Shown: positions 16,507 through 24,650, counted from the first letter of the stretch. The stretch: 38,191 nucleotides of DNA from Actinomycetes bacterium (GCA_014190015.1 BJFT01000009.1:1-38191), one strand, 5' to 3'. Notes: a model not told the origin generated them from the letters alone. Program-made: numbers and translations.

Positions 16507-17648
16507 CGAACGGGCAAATTACGTGCCATCACAATTCTTTGAACCTGATTTGTGCCTTCGTAAATCTGCGTAAGTTTTGCATCACGCATCATTCGCTCAA
16601 CTGGATAATCTGAAACATATCCGTAGCCGCCTAATATCTGCACAGCATCTTGTGTCACTTTCATCGCTACATCGCTAGCAAAGCATTTGCTTGAAGCAGA
16701 GAAGAACTTAAGATCTTTCTCTCCGTTTTCGCTCTTCACTGCTGCCGCATACGTGAGTTGGCGAGCAGCTTCTATATTCATTGCCATATCTGCCAGCATG
16801 AACTGAACGCCCTGGAAATCAAAGATTGGTTTATTGAATTGTTTACGTTCATGTGAATATGCCGTTGCAATATCGAGTGCGCCTTGTGCGAGACCGAGCG
16901 CTTGAGCTGCAATTGTGATGCGAGTGTGATCCAAAGTATCCATCGCTAGTGAAAATCCAGTACCAACTTCACCGATGCAACGATCATCTGAGATTTCTAC
17001 ATTATCGAAATAAACCTCGCGAGTTGGAGATCCACGAAATCCCATCTTCTTCTCAGGTGCACCAAATGAAACACCTGCATCGCTCTTCTCAACCACAAAT
17101 GCGGTAATTCCTTTTGAGCCAAGAGATGGATCTGTTTGTGCAATAACTGTGTAGAAATCTGAAATCTCTGCATTAGAGATCCATTTCTTACTTCCGTTGA
17201 TGATCCACTTATCGCCGCTCTTAGTTGCCTTTGTGCGAAGGGACGCCGCATCAGATCCCGCTTCAGATTCGGAGAGGCAATATGAAAAACCTTTTCCTTG
17301 CGCTAACGGAGTTAGCCAACGCTTTTTTTGTTCTGTAGTTCCACCCAAAATCAGCGGCATCGAACCTAATTTATTTACAGCCGGAATAAGTGAAGAAGAT
17401 CCGCAGACGCGAGCAACTTCTTCAATGATAAGAACAACAGCGAGAGCATCTGCTCCATCTCCACCAAACTCTGTTGGAACATGTGCTGCCGAGAGTCCTG
17501 CTTTAGCAAGTGCTTGCCCTGCTTCTATTGGATAGCGGTGATCTTCATCAACAGCTTTTGCATGTGGTGCAATTTCTTTTTGTGCGAGTGCACGAACACT
17601 CTGGCGCAGCTCTTCGTATTCACTTGGTAATGAATAAAGTGAATCCAT
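16503..17648 (-). CDS. Acyl-CoA dehydrogenase
   Basis: An FAD-dependent dehydrogenase forming the 2,3-double bond of an acyl-CoA. It is about 381 residues and full length for the short/medium-chain family. Motifs are YCLSESEAGSDAASLRTKA (FAD/substrate), WIINGSKKWISN, and near the C-terminus QILGGYGYVSDYPVERMMRD and IYEGTNQVQR, where the Glu near residue 365 is the catalytic base. Chain length cannot be told. The ATG overlaps the upstream CopD/CtaG stop as TGATG; a GTG 3 nt earlier is possible. It is the last gene of a copper/oxidase-assembly operon, an unusual context for beta-oxidation or branched-chain degradation. Confidence 0.93.
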   Translation of the reverse strand: MDSLYSLPSEYEELRQSVRALAQKEIAPHAKAVDEDHRYPIEAGQALAKAGLSAAHVPTEFGGDGADALAVVLIIEEVARVCGSSSLIPAVNKLGSMPLILGGTTEQKKRWLTPLAQGKGFSYCLSESEAGSDAASLRTKATKSGDKWIINGSKKWISNAEISDFYTVIAQTDPSLGSKGITAFVVEKSDAGVSFGAPEKKMGFRGSPTREVYFDNVEISDDRCIGEVGTGFSLAMDTLDHTRITIAAQALGLAQGALDIATAYSHERKQFNKPIFDFQGVQFMLADMAMNIEAARQLTYAAAVKSENGEKDLKFFSASSKCFASDVAMKVTQDAVQILGGYGYVSDYPVERMMRDAKLTQIYEGTNQVQRIVMARNLPVR

Positions 17649-19501
17649 CACTGATTCGCCTCTCTATCTTTCTTATTTAAATTATTGAGATACAAGTTGT
17701 ATTGCGCAAGTTCATCCGGCTGGCCAAGTGCAGCCATTCTGGCTGTGTTGCGGTCAATACGTTTTGCTTCGTGTGAATCATCGCGCATCCACTGGATGAA
17801 TGTAGCAACGAGTGCAATAAGAATTGGAATCTCCCCCATAGCCCAACCAATGGCGCCGCCCGTGCGTTGATCTGCAAGTAAATCCAGAGACCATGGACGC
17901 TGTAATGATTCAAAATATCCACCATCAATAAGAGTGCTCGCAGACATGAGTGCGACTGAGAAGAATGCGTGAATACTCATCGCCGCAAAGAGAATAACAA
18001 TTCTGATTATGTGCGGAACTTTCCTCGGATTTGGATCAACACCGACGATGACGTGGAAAAAGAGAATTCCGGTCAGAATAAAGTGAATGCTCATGAATAA
18101 GTGACCTTGATGACTCTGCATCATTCCACCGAATAAAGATGTGAAATAGAGAGCAAACAGAGATCCATCAAAAATGGCGAGTGCAACGACTGGGTTGGTA
18201 AGTACTCGTGCATAACGAGAGTGCAGAGCCTTAATAAGTAATCCACGCACACCTAACTCTTGTCCATCACGCGATTGTGGAAGTGTGCGAAGCGCGAGCG
18301 TGATTGGTGCACCAAGAACTATTCCTATGGGTGCAATCATTCCCAAAACCATATGCGCAACCATGTGCCATGAAAAAGCAAAGTGTGCATAAACGCCAAG
18401 ACCGCCACTGGTTGCAAAATCAATTGCTGAAATACCAAGTGCAAAAGATATTGTCCGACCTACCGGCCACTTATCTCCGCGTCGTGTGAGAATCACAACG
18501 CCCTTGATGTAAAGAGCGACAGCTAAAACTAATAATCCGATCATGAAGATACTTGGGTCGTATTCAAAGAGAATCCGTGTGAAATTTGGCGCTCCAGGCA
18601 TTTCCATGCCTGCAATCGCAAGTGCTGCATTAAATGGTTCTTGTGAATCACGTGAGGGTGGTTGATTTGATGAGAGCCACGAACCTAGAGCCGTAACAAA
18701 AATCATGATTGCAGCTTCTACTGATATCAACCGTGTCATCGCGCGCCAATTAACAGATGGCTTAGCAGCTAGATAATTTCTATGTTTATAACCAAAGTAG
18801 AGCAAAACAAAGGTAATAAGGACTTTCAGAATCACAACATATGCATAACTTGAAGACCACGCGGCAGCAAAATTAAGTCGAGCTGAAGCGTTGAGGACTC
18901 CACTGATCACAACTGCAATTGCTGCCCACAATGCAACCTGGCTAAAGCGGGGCAATGAAATTTTGCGATCCTCCTGGTTGAGTAACGCAATTGCGATTAC
19001 TCCGCCAACCCAAAAAGAAAGCGCAATGACGTGGATGAGTAAAGATCCGATAGCTAGTGCGTGTGAACCGCTGGAAGCAGCATGGCTTTGAAACACTGGT
19101 GCTGAAATAGCAATCAGAGAAATCAGAAGCAGTATCGCCGTGTACCCAGAAGAGGTGAGCAATCGAGAAGTTATTGCTACAAAAAGTGCGATTAATGTTT
19201 GAAAGAAGAGATATTGACCTAGCGAAATCTGAAGAACAAAGGATTGCAGCACTGCTGGATCTAAGACCGCAGTAACTGACTCTCCCAAGATGTTTGCCAG
19301 CGTAAATAAAATATTGAGGACGCTGCTGAAAAACCAGGCAAAAGCTGAGATAGAAATAATTGACCTAATCTTCGCTCCGCTTGTGGAGAGCTTTCCATCT
19401 TTATCCAAGACCAAAAAGGCTAAGGCCAATAATGCTCCGATAGTGATAAAACTTGAGAGAACTGCGAAGAATTTACTGGCTGTAACCAGTGCTGAAATCA
19501 T
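17648..19501 (-). CDS. CopD-CtaG fusion: copper-transport / cytochrome oxidase assembly membrane protein
   Basis: A polytopic membrane protein of 617 residues joining two families. The N-terminal part (about 1-290) is CopD-like, with HAASSGSHALAIGSLLIHVIALSFWVGGVIAIALL as its central helices. The C-terminal part (about 310-590) is the CtaG/caa3-assembly type, with HFAFSWHMVAHMVLGMIAPIGIVLG and FGGMMQSHQGHLFMSIHF providing the clustered Met and His expected for copper delivery to cytochrome c oxidase. Such fusions are common in actinobacteria. Its start overlaps the copC-like stop by 4 nt, and acyl-CoA dehydrogenase follows with overlap. Confidence 0.88.
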   Translation of the reverse strand: MISALVTASKFFAVLSSFITIGALLALAFLVLDKDGKLSTSGAKIRSIISISAFAWFFSSVLNILFTLANILGESVTAVLDPAVLQSFVLQISLGQYLFFQTLIALFVAITSRLLTSSGYTAILLLISLIAISAPVFQSHAASSGSHALAIGSLLIHVIALSFWVGGVIAIALLNQEDRKISLPRFSQVALWAAIAVVISGVLNASARLNFAAAWSSSYAYVVILKVLITFVLLYFGYKHRNYLAAKPSVNWRAMTRLISVEAAIMIFVTALGSWLSSNQPPSRDSQEPFNAALAIAGMEMPGAPNFTRILFEYDPSIFMIGLLVLAVALYIKGVVILTRRGDKWPVGRTISFALGISAIDFATSGGLGVYAHFAFSWHMVAHMVLGMIAPIGIVLGAPITLALRTLPQSRDGQELGVRGLLIKALHSRYARVLTNPVVALAIFDGSLFALYFTSLFGGMMQSHQGHLFMSIHFILTGILFFHVIVGVDPNPRKVPHIIRIVILFAAMSIHAFFSVALMSASTLIDGGYFESLQRPWSLDLLADQRTGGAIGWAMGEIPILIALVATFIQWMRDDSHEAKRIDRNTARMAALGQPDELAQYNLYLNNLNKKDREANQ

Positions 19502-20019
19502 CTCTCTCTATAAATCTTTCGCGCATAGAGAGATAAGAGAACTAAAACAAAGAATGCAACAACCAGTAAACCAATCACGAATGCGTTTGTGCCCCAGTCA
19601 TTTACTTCAGCTTTTGCGCTAGTGCTCTCAACTGGGATTGGCTGCGGTGTTGTTATCTCACTTGGCGCAGCAAATGTAAATCTAAATGAACCTTCTAGCG
19701 GAACATCATTTTCAGCAAATAGTGAATAAGTGACGGTATAAACACCAGAGACCTTAAGAGTTTTCAAACCAATGACTGCACTCGCTCCATCAATTGCAAG
19801 GACGCCATCATCAACACGTTTACCTTGCGGATCTGTAACTTCCATTGAATTTGCAGCATCGATGAGTGGAAGTTGTCCGGTAACACTAACCACACTTGGT
19901 GCAACTGTTACGGTCGCTCCACTCATTGGATTTGTAGCGATGAGTGAATTAGCATTTGTTGCAGGAGCAGTAACAAAGAGCGCGATCACAGCAATGCTGA
20001 GTATTCGCATGATCTTCAT
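19498..20019 (-). CDS. CopC-domain exported, membrane-anchored protein
   Basis: A 173-residue protein with an N-terminal signal (MKIMRILSIAVIALFVTAPATNA), an Ig-like CopC domain at about residues 24-118 and a C-terminal anchor (AFVIGLLVVAFFVLVLLSLYA) ending in Arg/Lys. The domain pattern NPMSGATVTVAPSVVSVTG to GVYTVTYSLFAENDVPLEGSFRFTF follows CopC, but the usual His just after signal cleavage is replaced by Asn-Ser and the usual SxDGH segment reads AENDV, so the classical Cu(II) histidines are missing. It heads the operon with the CopD-CtaG fusion and has a GAGGGG ribosome site. Confidence 0.83.
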   Translation of the reverse strand: MKIMRILSIAVIALFVTAPATNANSLIATNPMSGATVTVAPSVVSVTGQLPLIDAANSMEVTDPQGKRVDDGVLAIDGASAVIGLKTLKVSGVYTVTYSLFAENDVPLEGSFRFTFAAPSEITTPQPIPVESTSAKAEVNDWGTNAFVIGLLVVAFFVLVLLSLYARKIYRER

Positions 20020-20120
20020 TTTTACCCCTCTTCCACGGCTTTAATTCGCATCTATCTTCCCACTTCTTTAGACTTGGTATCTACCCCTAGCCGGGATACA
20101 TGCGGGAAAGGAATAGTCAG
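20020..20120. promoter_or_regulatory. Divergent copC-like/fmdB intergenic region
   Basis: For the rightward gene, TTGGTA (20074-20079) and TACATG (20097-20102) are 17 bp apart and could be -35 and -10, followed by an AAAGGAA ribosome site that selects the ATG at 20121. For the leftward gene, GAGGGG precedes the start at 20019. No strong operator is seen. Confidence 0.35.
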
Positions 20121-20357
20121 ATGCCTACATATCAATATGCATGTGCTGACTGTGGCCATGAATTTGAGGCCTTCCAAACTTTCTCTGAAGCATCACTGAC
20201 GGCATGCCCTGAGTGCAAGGGTGAAGTCCGAAAGATTTATTCCGCAGTTGGCGTTGTCTTTAAAGGTTCTGGTTTTTATAAAACAGACTCTGCAAAATTA
20301 AATACAAATAAAACTCAACCAACACCTGCTCCAGCACCAACACCTAAAGCTGATTAA
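20121..20357 (+). CDS. FmdB/Zn-ribbon family regulatory protein
   Basis: A 78-residue protein with a zinc ribbon at the N-terminus: PTYQYACADCGHEFEAFQ and TACPECKGEVRKIYS supply CxxC and CxxC. After the conserved GVVFKGSGFYKTDS comes a Pro/Ala/Thr-rich tail. The family is widespread in actinobacteria and its function is unproven. I chose the ATG at 20121 because AAAGGAA sits just upstream and the family starts MPTY; an in-frame ATG at 20100 would add seven unrelated residues. In mycobacteria a related gene lies by the formyl-THF cyclo-ligase; here a copper operon separates them. Confidence 0.88.
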   Translation: MPTYQYACADCGHEFEAFQTFSEASLTACPECKGEVRKIYSAVGVVFKGSGFYKTDSAKLNTNKTQPTPAPAPTPKAD

Positions 20358-20474
20358 TTAATTTTCGTGGTGGGGCGGCTTATCCGCTTTTATTTCAGCT
20401 TCGCGCTTCGCATCTTCAAGCGCTTGTTCGTGATCAATTTCATCAGATGTCACATTAGGCAAGATTTCGCTCAT
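20358..20474 (-). CDS. Small charged ORF downstream of tetR
   Basis: A 38-residue ORF that starts MSEILPNVTSDEIDHEQA and ends KPPHHEN. It is rich in Asp, Glu and Lys, predicted soluble, with a short helical stretch (EQALEDAKREAEIKA). The ATG is 8 nt after the tetR stop with an AGGG upstream, so it is placed as the second gene of the tetR transcript. Its stop directly abuts the fmdB stop in convergence. I recognise no family. Good codon structure and tight packing support it as real. Confidence 0.55.
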   Translation of the reverse strand: MSEILPNVTSDEIDHEQALEDAKREAEIKADKPPHHEN

Positions 20475-20482
20475 AACTAACC

Positions 20483-21091
20483 CTAGCCCTTGATTCCAAG
20501 TGCAAGCTCTACAGCATCAAGTGTGGTTTCAAAATCCTCAACTTCAAGATGGCCACCAATAATCAAACTGGTTGCACCATGTACAACCGACCACGAAAGA
20601 AGTTCTCCATACGGTCGCATTTTGTCGCTGATCAAATTAAATTCATAAAGTTCGTCCAAGCATTTAGTGAGATTGATAAAAGCACGATTTTCTTCACGCT
20701 GATTTTGTGGACTTTTTTCTAATGAGCAAAAATCGCCAAACATCAAATTAAATAGGTGCGGTTCCTTTTTTGCCCAATGAAAATATGTTCGACCCAAAGC
20801 TCTAAAGCGTTCTCGTGCTGCGCGTGCGGAGTTACCAGCAATCTTTGAAATTTCTTTTTCTTGAAAATCTGCTAGCTCTTCAAATAAAGAAAAGCCAAGT
20901 CCTGAAAGTAAAGAAGTTCGGTCGGGAAAATAGTGATATGCAGCGCTAGGACTTACTCCAATTTCTTGCGACACTTGTCTAAGTGAAAGATGTTCGGCAC
21001 CGTCTTGTCTTACCAATTTTCGGGCTGTACTAATTAGTGCGCTTTCAAGATCTCCATGGTGGTAGTGGCTGCGCGCCCTAGCTGTGGTCAT
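20483..21091 (-). CDS. TetR-family transcriptional regulator
   Basis: A 202-residue repressor with an N-terminal helix-turn-helix (about residues 10-55: HHGDLESALISTARKL, LSLRQVSQEIGVSPSAAYHYFPDRTSLLSGL) and an alpha-helical ligand domain. A C-terminal TetR_C-like segment (ELLSWSVVHGATSLIIGGHL) supports the WHG type. It diverges from an MmpL transporter, the classic repressor-pump arrangement, and two related palindromes lie between them. Its own promoter appears to be TTGAAC-17-GATACT with GATACT ending 6 nt before the ATG and no Shine-Dalgarno, so the mRNA is probably leaderless. The inducing ligand is unknown. Confidence 0.92.
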   Translation of the reverse strand: MTTARARSHYHHGDLESALISTARKLVRQDGAEHLSLRQVSQEIGVSPSAAYHYFPDRTSLLSGLGFSLFEELADFQEKEISKIAGNSARAARERFRALGRTYFHWAKKEPHLFNLMFGDFCSLEKSPQNQREENRAFINLTKCLDELYEFNLISDKMRPYGELLSWSVVHGATSLIIGGHLEVEDFETTLDAVELALGIKG

Positions 21092-21097
21092 AAGTCC

Positions 21098-21126
21098 AGT
21101 ATCTCTCTAATCTTGACAATGTTCAA
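21098..21126 (-). promoter_or_regulatory. Predicted tetR promoter (leaderless)
   Basis: On the minus strand, -35 TTGAAC (21126-21121) and -10 GATACT (21103-21098) are separated by 17 bp. The -10 ends 6 nt before the tetR ATG, putting the expected start of transcription at or next to the start codon. The -35 lies inside operator 1, which implies autoregulation. Confidence 0.55.
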
Positions 21127-21128
21127 AT
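21110..21128. promoter_or_regulatory. TetR operator 1 (imperfect)
   Basis: An imperfect palindrome centred on 21119, arms ATCTTGACA and TGTTCAAAT, matching operator 2 in the half-site TGTTCARAT. It covers the -35 of the mmpL promoter (TTGACA, 21113-21118) and the -35 of the tetR promoter. Its centre is 31 bp from that of operator 2, close to three helical turns. Confidence 0.5.
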
Positions 21129-21142
21129 AGGCTGGGTATTAT
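21113..21142 (+). promoter_or_regulatory. Predicted mmpL promoter
   Basis: A consensus -35 TTGACA (21113-21118) and -10 TATTAT (21137-21142), 18 bp apart, upstream of the MmpL gene. This is the best sigma-70-type match I saw in the window. Operator 1 overlaps the -35 and operator 2 overlaps the -10 and start region, so a bound repressor would block it. Confidence 0.65.
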
Positions 21143-21161
21143 CTGTACAGTGTTCAGATAA
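21139..21161. promoter_or_regulatory. TetR operator 2 (near-perfect palindrome)
   Basis: A 23-bp inverted repeat with 11-base arms TTATCTGTACA (21139-21149) and TGTTCAGATAA (21151-21161) around a central G; 10 of 11 positions pair. It lies between the mmpL -10 and the ribosome site AGGGGAG. Size and symmetry fit a TetR dimer or dimer pair, and the adjacent tetR is the natural ligand. Confidence 0.7.
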
Positions 21162-21170
21162 GGGGAGATC

Positions 21171-23279
21171 ATGTTTGCAGGGCTTGGAAGATTCATAGTT
21201 CGTCGTAAGAAGTCTGTATTGATTCTCTTCATCATTGGAATTCTTGCTGCAGGCGGTGTTGGATCTCTTGCGTTCTCAAAACTTGATAGCGGTGGATATT
21301 CCGACCTTGGTAGTGAATCTGCGAAAGCGTATGAGTACGTAACCGAGAAGTTTAAAGTCCAAGAACCTGCTGCAATTCTGGTTATTGATACAGGTAACAG
21401 AAGTGTTAATGATCCTGCTGTTGTTGCCGAAGCCGCCGCTCTTGAGGCGCAAGTGAAATCAGTTTCACAAGTAGACCGCACGCTTTCTTATTGGAGTACA
21501 GGTGGCGCACCTTCAATGAAAGCCGCGGATGACAAAGCTGCATTCTTATTCATCTATTCAGATCCAGATGCAAATGACTGGGCTTCGCTTGAAAAAATCG
21601 GAAAGTTAATTCAAGAAAAATTTGACGGCAAACAAGGCAATTTCACTGTCTATGCATCCGGTGGTGGAGTAATTACTCATGCGATTAATAGCAAAATCAA
21701 GGAAGACTTGTTCGTGGCTGAAGCCATTGCAATCCCCTTAACTTTTATTCTTTTAATTTTCGTTTTCGGTGCCATGGTTGCCTCCGCAATGCCATTGGTT
21801 GTTGGCGTGAGTGCAATTCTCGGTTCATTCTTCATAATTTTTCTATTCACCCTGTTCACCGATGTATCTGTCTTTGCTCTCAATCTCATTACGGGTTTGG
21901 GATTAGGACTTGGAATTGATTACGCACTTCTTATCGTCAATAGATTCCGCGAAGAGTTACACGCGGGCAAGAGCGTTGATGAGTCAGTTATCAACACTGT
22001 GGCCACTGCAGGTAAAACGGTTTTTTATTCAGGTTTAACTGTCTTTGTAACTCTCGCTTCTTTATTGCTCTTTCCACTGAACTTCCTTAAATCATTTGGA
22101 TATGCGGGAATTGCAGTGATCTCTCTGGCTGTACTTGGTGCGCTTATTCCTTTGCCTGCTCTACTCGCAATCTTGGGTCACAAAGTTGATAAAGGTGTTG
22201 TTCGCAAAGCTGGCATTGTTCCTTCAGAAGATGGTCGTTGGGCTCACACTGCTCGTAATGTCATGAAGCGACCTGTCCCTGTTGTTATTGGTTCACTGCT
22301 AATTCTTGGTGTACTTGCTGCGCCAATTACCAATATCGCATTCGCACAAGTTGATGCTCGCGTACTTCCAAAATCAGATCCTGCTGCAGTTGCCTCTGTG
22401 GTGATTGAAGAGCGCTTTACGGGACTTGAAGGCACTCCAATTGAAGTTGTTATTCCAAATGGCAAAGGTAAAGAGATTGAAATCAATAACTTCTTAGCCC
22501 GAGTCCAAGGAGTTTATGGAATCGCTCGAGTGGGTCAGATTGAATACTTTGGAAACGACGTTCGCGTACAAGTAATTTCGAGTGAACAATCTCGCACATT
22601 GGATGCACAGAGAATTATTCACGATATTCGCGACTTGCCTGTTCCTGAAGGAACGCTTATTGGTGGAGCAGCAGCTGACTTCACTGATTCGCAAGATGGA
22701 ATTGCTCGCGCACTTCCTTGGGCGTTGGGTTGGATTGCACTAACTGTATTCATCCTTATTTTTGTCTTTACTGGTTCAATCATTCTGCCAATTAAGGCTG
22801 TTTTACTAAACGCTCTCTCGCTAATAGCAACCCTGGGCGCCGTTACGTGGATCTTTATTGATGGTCACTTGAAGTGGTTGGTTGGCGACTTCGCTGTAAC
22901 AGGAACAGTTGATACAGGTTCAATTATTTTGATTGCTGTTGTGGTCTTTGGTTTATCAATGGACTACGAACTCTTCTTACTCTCTCGTATTCGAGAAGAA
23001 CACCTTGATGGAAAATCAAACATTGAATCAGTTGCTAAAGGTTTACAGCGCTCTGCGCGAATTATCACTGCCGCAGCGTTATTGCTTGCAGTTGTTTTCG
23101 CAGCGTTTATGACTAGTGGTGTTACTTCAATCAAGATGCTTGGTTTTGGTGTGGCATTTGCAGTTCTACTTGATGCAACTCTTGTCCGTGCATTGTTAGT
23201 GCCTGCACTCATGCGTTTATTTGGTGAACGCAATTGGTGGGCACCAAAATCATTGCAACGTTTTACTTTAAAACACTAA
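21171..23279 (+). CDS. MmpL/RND-type membrane transporter
   Basis: A 702-residue exporter of the MMPL branch of the RND superfamily. It has one N-terminal helix (about 15-35), an extracytoplasmic domain, a five-helix block (about 180-345) with a GLGLGIDYALLIVNRFREE motif, a second extracytoplasmic domain, and another five-helix block (about 510-690) with VVFGLSMDYELFLLSRIREEHLDG. The paired Asp-Tyr motifs are those implicated in proton relay. Substrates in the family are lipids, siderophores or drugs; none can be assigned here. Strong AGGGGAG ribosome site. Controlled, by inference, by the divergent TetR protein. Confidence 0.92.
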   Translation: MFAGLGRFIVRRKKSVLILFIIGILAAGGVGSLAFSKLDSGGYSDLGSESAKAYEYVTEKFKVQEPAAILVIDTGNRSVNDPAVVAEAAALEAQVKSVSQVDRTLSYWSTGGAPSMKAADDKAAFLFIYSDPDANDWASLEKIGKLIQEKFDGKQGNFTVYASGGGVITHAINSKIKEDLFVAEAIAIPLTFILLIFVFGAMVASAMPLVVGVSAILGSFFIIFLFTLFTDVSVFALNLITGLGLGLGIDYALLIVNRFREELHAGKSVDESVINTVATAGKTVFYSGLTVFVTLASLLLFPLNFLKSFGYAGIAVISLAVLGALIPLPALLAILGHKVDKGVVRKAGIVPSEDGRWAHTARNVMKRPVPVVIGSLLILGVLAAPITNIAFAQVDARVLPKSDPAAVASVVIEERFTGLEGTPIEVVIPNGKGKEIEINNFLARVQGVYGIARVGQIEYFGNDVRVQVISSEQSRTLDAQRIIHDIRDLPVPEGTLIGGAAADFTDSQDGIARALPWALGWIALTVFILIFVFTGSIILPIKAVLLNALSLIATLGAVTWIFIDGHLKWLVGDFAVTGTVDTGSIILIAVVVFGLSMDYELFLLSRIREEHLDGKSNIESVAKGLQRSARIITAAALLLAVVFAAFMTSGVTSIKMLGFGVAFAVLLDATLVRALLVPALMRLFGERNWWAPKSLQRFTLKH

Positions 23280-23283
23280 TAAG

Positions 23284-23356
23284 TGTCCCCGGCGGGAGTT
23301 GAACCTGCGACCTACCGCTTAGGAGGCGGTTGCTCTATCCACTGAGCTACGGGGAC
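23284..23356 (-). tRNA. tRNA-Arg (anticodon CCT)
   Basis: A 73-nt cloverleaf with acceptor arms GTCCCCG/CGGGGAC and discriminator A, D-arm GCTCAGTGGATAGAGC, anticodon stem ACCGC/GCGGT with loop CTCCTAA giving CCT, and T-loop TTCAACT. CCA is not encoded. It lies just after the MmpL gene on the opposite strand and diverges from the saccharopine-dehydrogenase-like gene. Confidence 0.96.
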
Positions 23357-23435
23357 CGATATTGCTAATACGCAATCTTCCCATTAAAATTACATTTCTA
23401 ATTGATTCGGAGTTTTATCCCATGTGGGGCCAGGA

Positions 23436-24647
23436 ATGAAGGCGCTTGTAATCGGCGCTGGAGGCGTTGGAAGAGCAATAGCCAATATTGCATCTCGTAG
23501 ATCATTCATTACATCAATGGTTATTGCTGATCGCACATTATCTCGTGCTGAAGAAGCAGTTTCCAGGGTCAAAGACTCAAGGTTTTCCGCTGCAGAAGTT
23601 AACGCCGCCGAACTTGAAGATATTCGTAGCCTCATAAGGCGTGCGGCACCCGATGTTGTAATTAACGCAGTTGATCCTCGATTTGTAATGCCGATTTTTC
23701 TTGCGTGCGAGATTGAAAATGTTAATTACATTGATATGGCGATGTCACTTTCGCGTCCACATCCTCACTATCCGTATACCGAAACAGGCGTCAAACTCGG
23801 TGACGAACAATTTGCTCGTGACTGGAACTGGGCGGAAAGAAAGATATTTGCACTAGTTGGAATGGGTATCGAACCAGGCATGAGCGATGTATTCGCTAAG
23901 TACGCATCTGATCACTTGTTTAGCAAAATTGATTCAATAACAATTTTAGATGGTTCAAACATAACTGTTGAAGGTTATGAATTCGCTCCATCATTTTCTA
24001 TATGGACAACTATTGAAGAGTGTCTGAACCCACCAATCGTCTGGGAAGACGGTCGTGGATGGCACACAACAGAACCATTTAGTGAGATTGAAACCTTTGA
24101 TTTTCCTGAAGGCATCGGCCCCGTTGAATGCGTAAATGTCGAGCATGAAGAAGTTATTTTAATTCCGCAGAAAATCGAAGCGAAAAAAGTTAACTTCAAA
24201 TATGGTCTTGGCGCACAGTTCATTACGACTTTAAAAACAATTCATATGCTCGGATTAGATCGAAAAGAAACCGTTGAAGTTCAAGGTATTTCTGTTTCAC
24301 CACGTGACTTACTTGCAGCCTCGCTTCCCGATCCCGCAACACTTGGTGAACGCATGCACGGAAAAACCTGTGCCGGTACGTTAGTAAAAGGAATTAATAA
24401 AGAAGGTAAGCCATACGCGTGCTATATCTACAACGTTGTTGATAACGCTTGGTCAATGAAAGAGTACGGCGATCAGGCTGTTGTCTGGCAAACCGCAATC
24501 AATCCAGTTATCGCGATGGAGTTAATCCATAAGAAGATCTGGATTCCAGAAGGCGGCGTTTCTGGTCCTGAATGGTATGACCCAATGCCATTTCTTGATT
24601 TACTTGAGAGCTACGGAACTTCCTGGAAAATCCGAGAGGAAAAATAA
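23436..24647 (+). CDS. Saccharopine dehydrogenase-family oxidoreductase
   Basis: A 403-residue NAD(P)-dependent enzyme. The N-terminal Rossmann fold has VIGAGGVGRAIANIA (residues 4-18) followed by VIADRTLSRAEE. The middle has GMGIEPGMSDVFAKYA, the substrate-domain opening of the saccharopine / carboxynorspermidine dehydrogenase families, and the C-terminus YIYNVVDNAWSMKEYGDQAVVWQTA. Saccharopine dehydrogenase, carboxynorspermidine dehydrogenase or a related amine-forming reaction are all possible; I cannot choose. I start at the ATG at 23436; an in-frame GTG at 23424 has poorer support. The GMC oxidoreductase follows after 3 nt, so the two likely work in one pathway. Confidence 0.82.
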   Translation: MKALVIGAGGVGRAIANIASRRSFITSMVIADRTLSRAEEAVSRVKDSRFSAAEVNAAELEDIRSLIRRAAPDVVINAVDPRFVMPIFLACEIENVNYIDMAMSLSRPHPHYPYTETGVKLGDEQFARDWNWAERKIFALVGMGIEPGMSDVFAKYASDHLFSKIDSITILDGSNITVEGYEFAPSFSIWTTIEECLNPPIVWEDGRGWHTTEPFSEIETFDFPEGIGPVECVNVEHEEVILIPQKIEAKKVNFKYGLGAQFITTLKTIHMLGLDRKETVEVQGISVSPRDLLAASLPDPATLGERMHGKTCAGTLVKGINKEGKPYACYIYNVVDNAWSMKEYGDQAVVWQTAINPVIAMELIHKKIWIPEGGVSGPEWYDPMPFLDLLESYGTSWKIREEK

Positions 24648-24650
24648 CCT

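Noticed and set aside
21107-21481. A 124-codon leftward frame over the mmpL 5' end
   Set aside because: It crosses the double operator and the start of a certain gene with no ribosome site.
23361-23376. ATTGC/GCAAT inverted repeat upstream of tRNA-Arg
   Set aside because: Five-base arms in an AT-rich promoter region with no regulator nearby; expected by chance.
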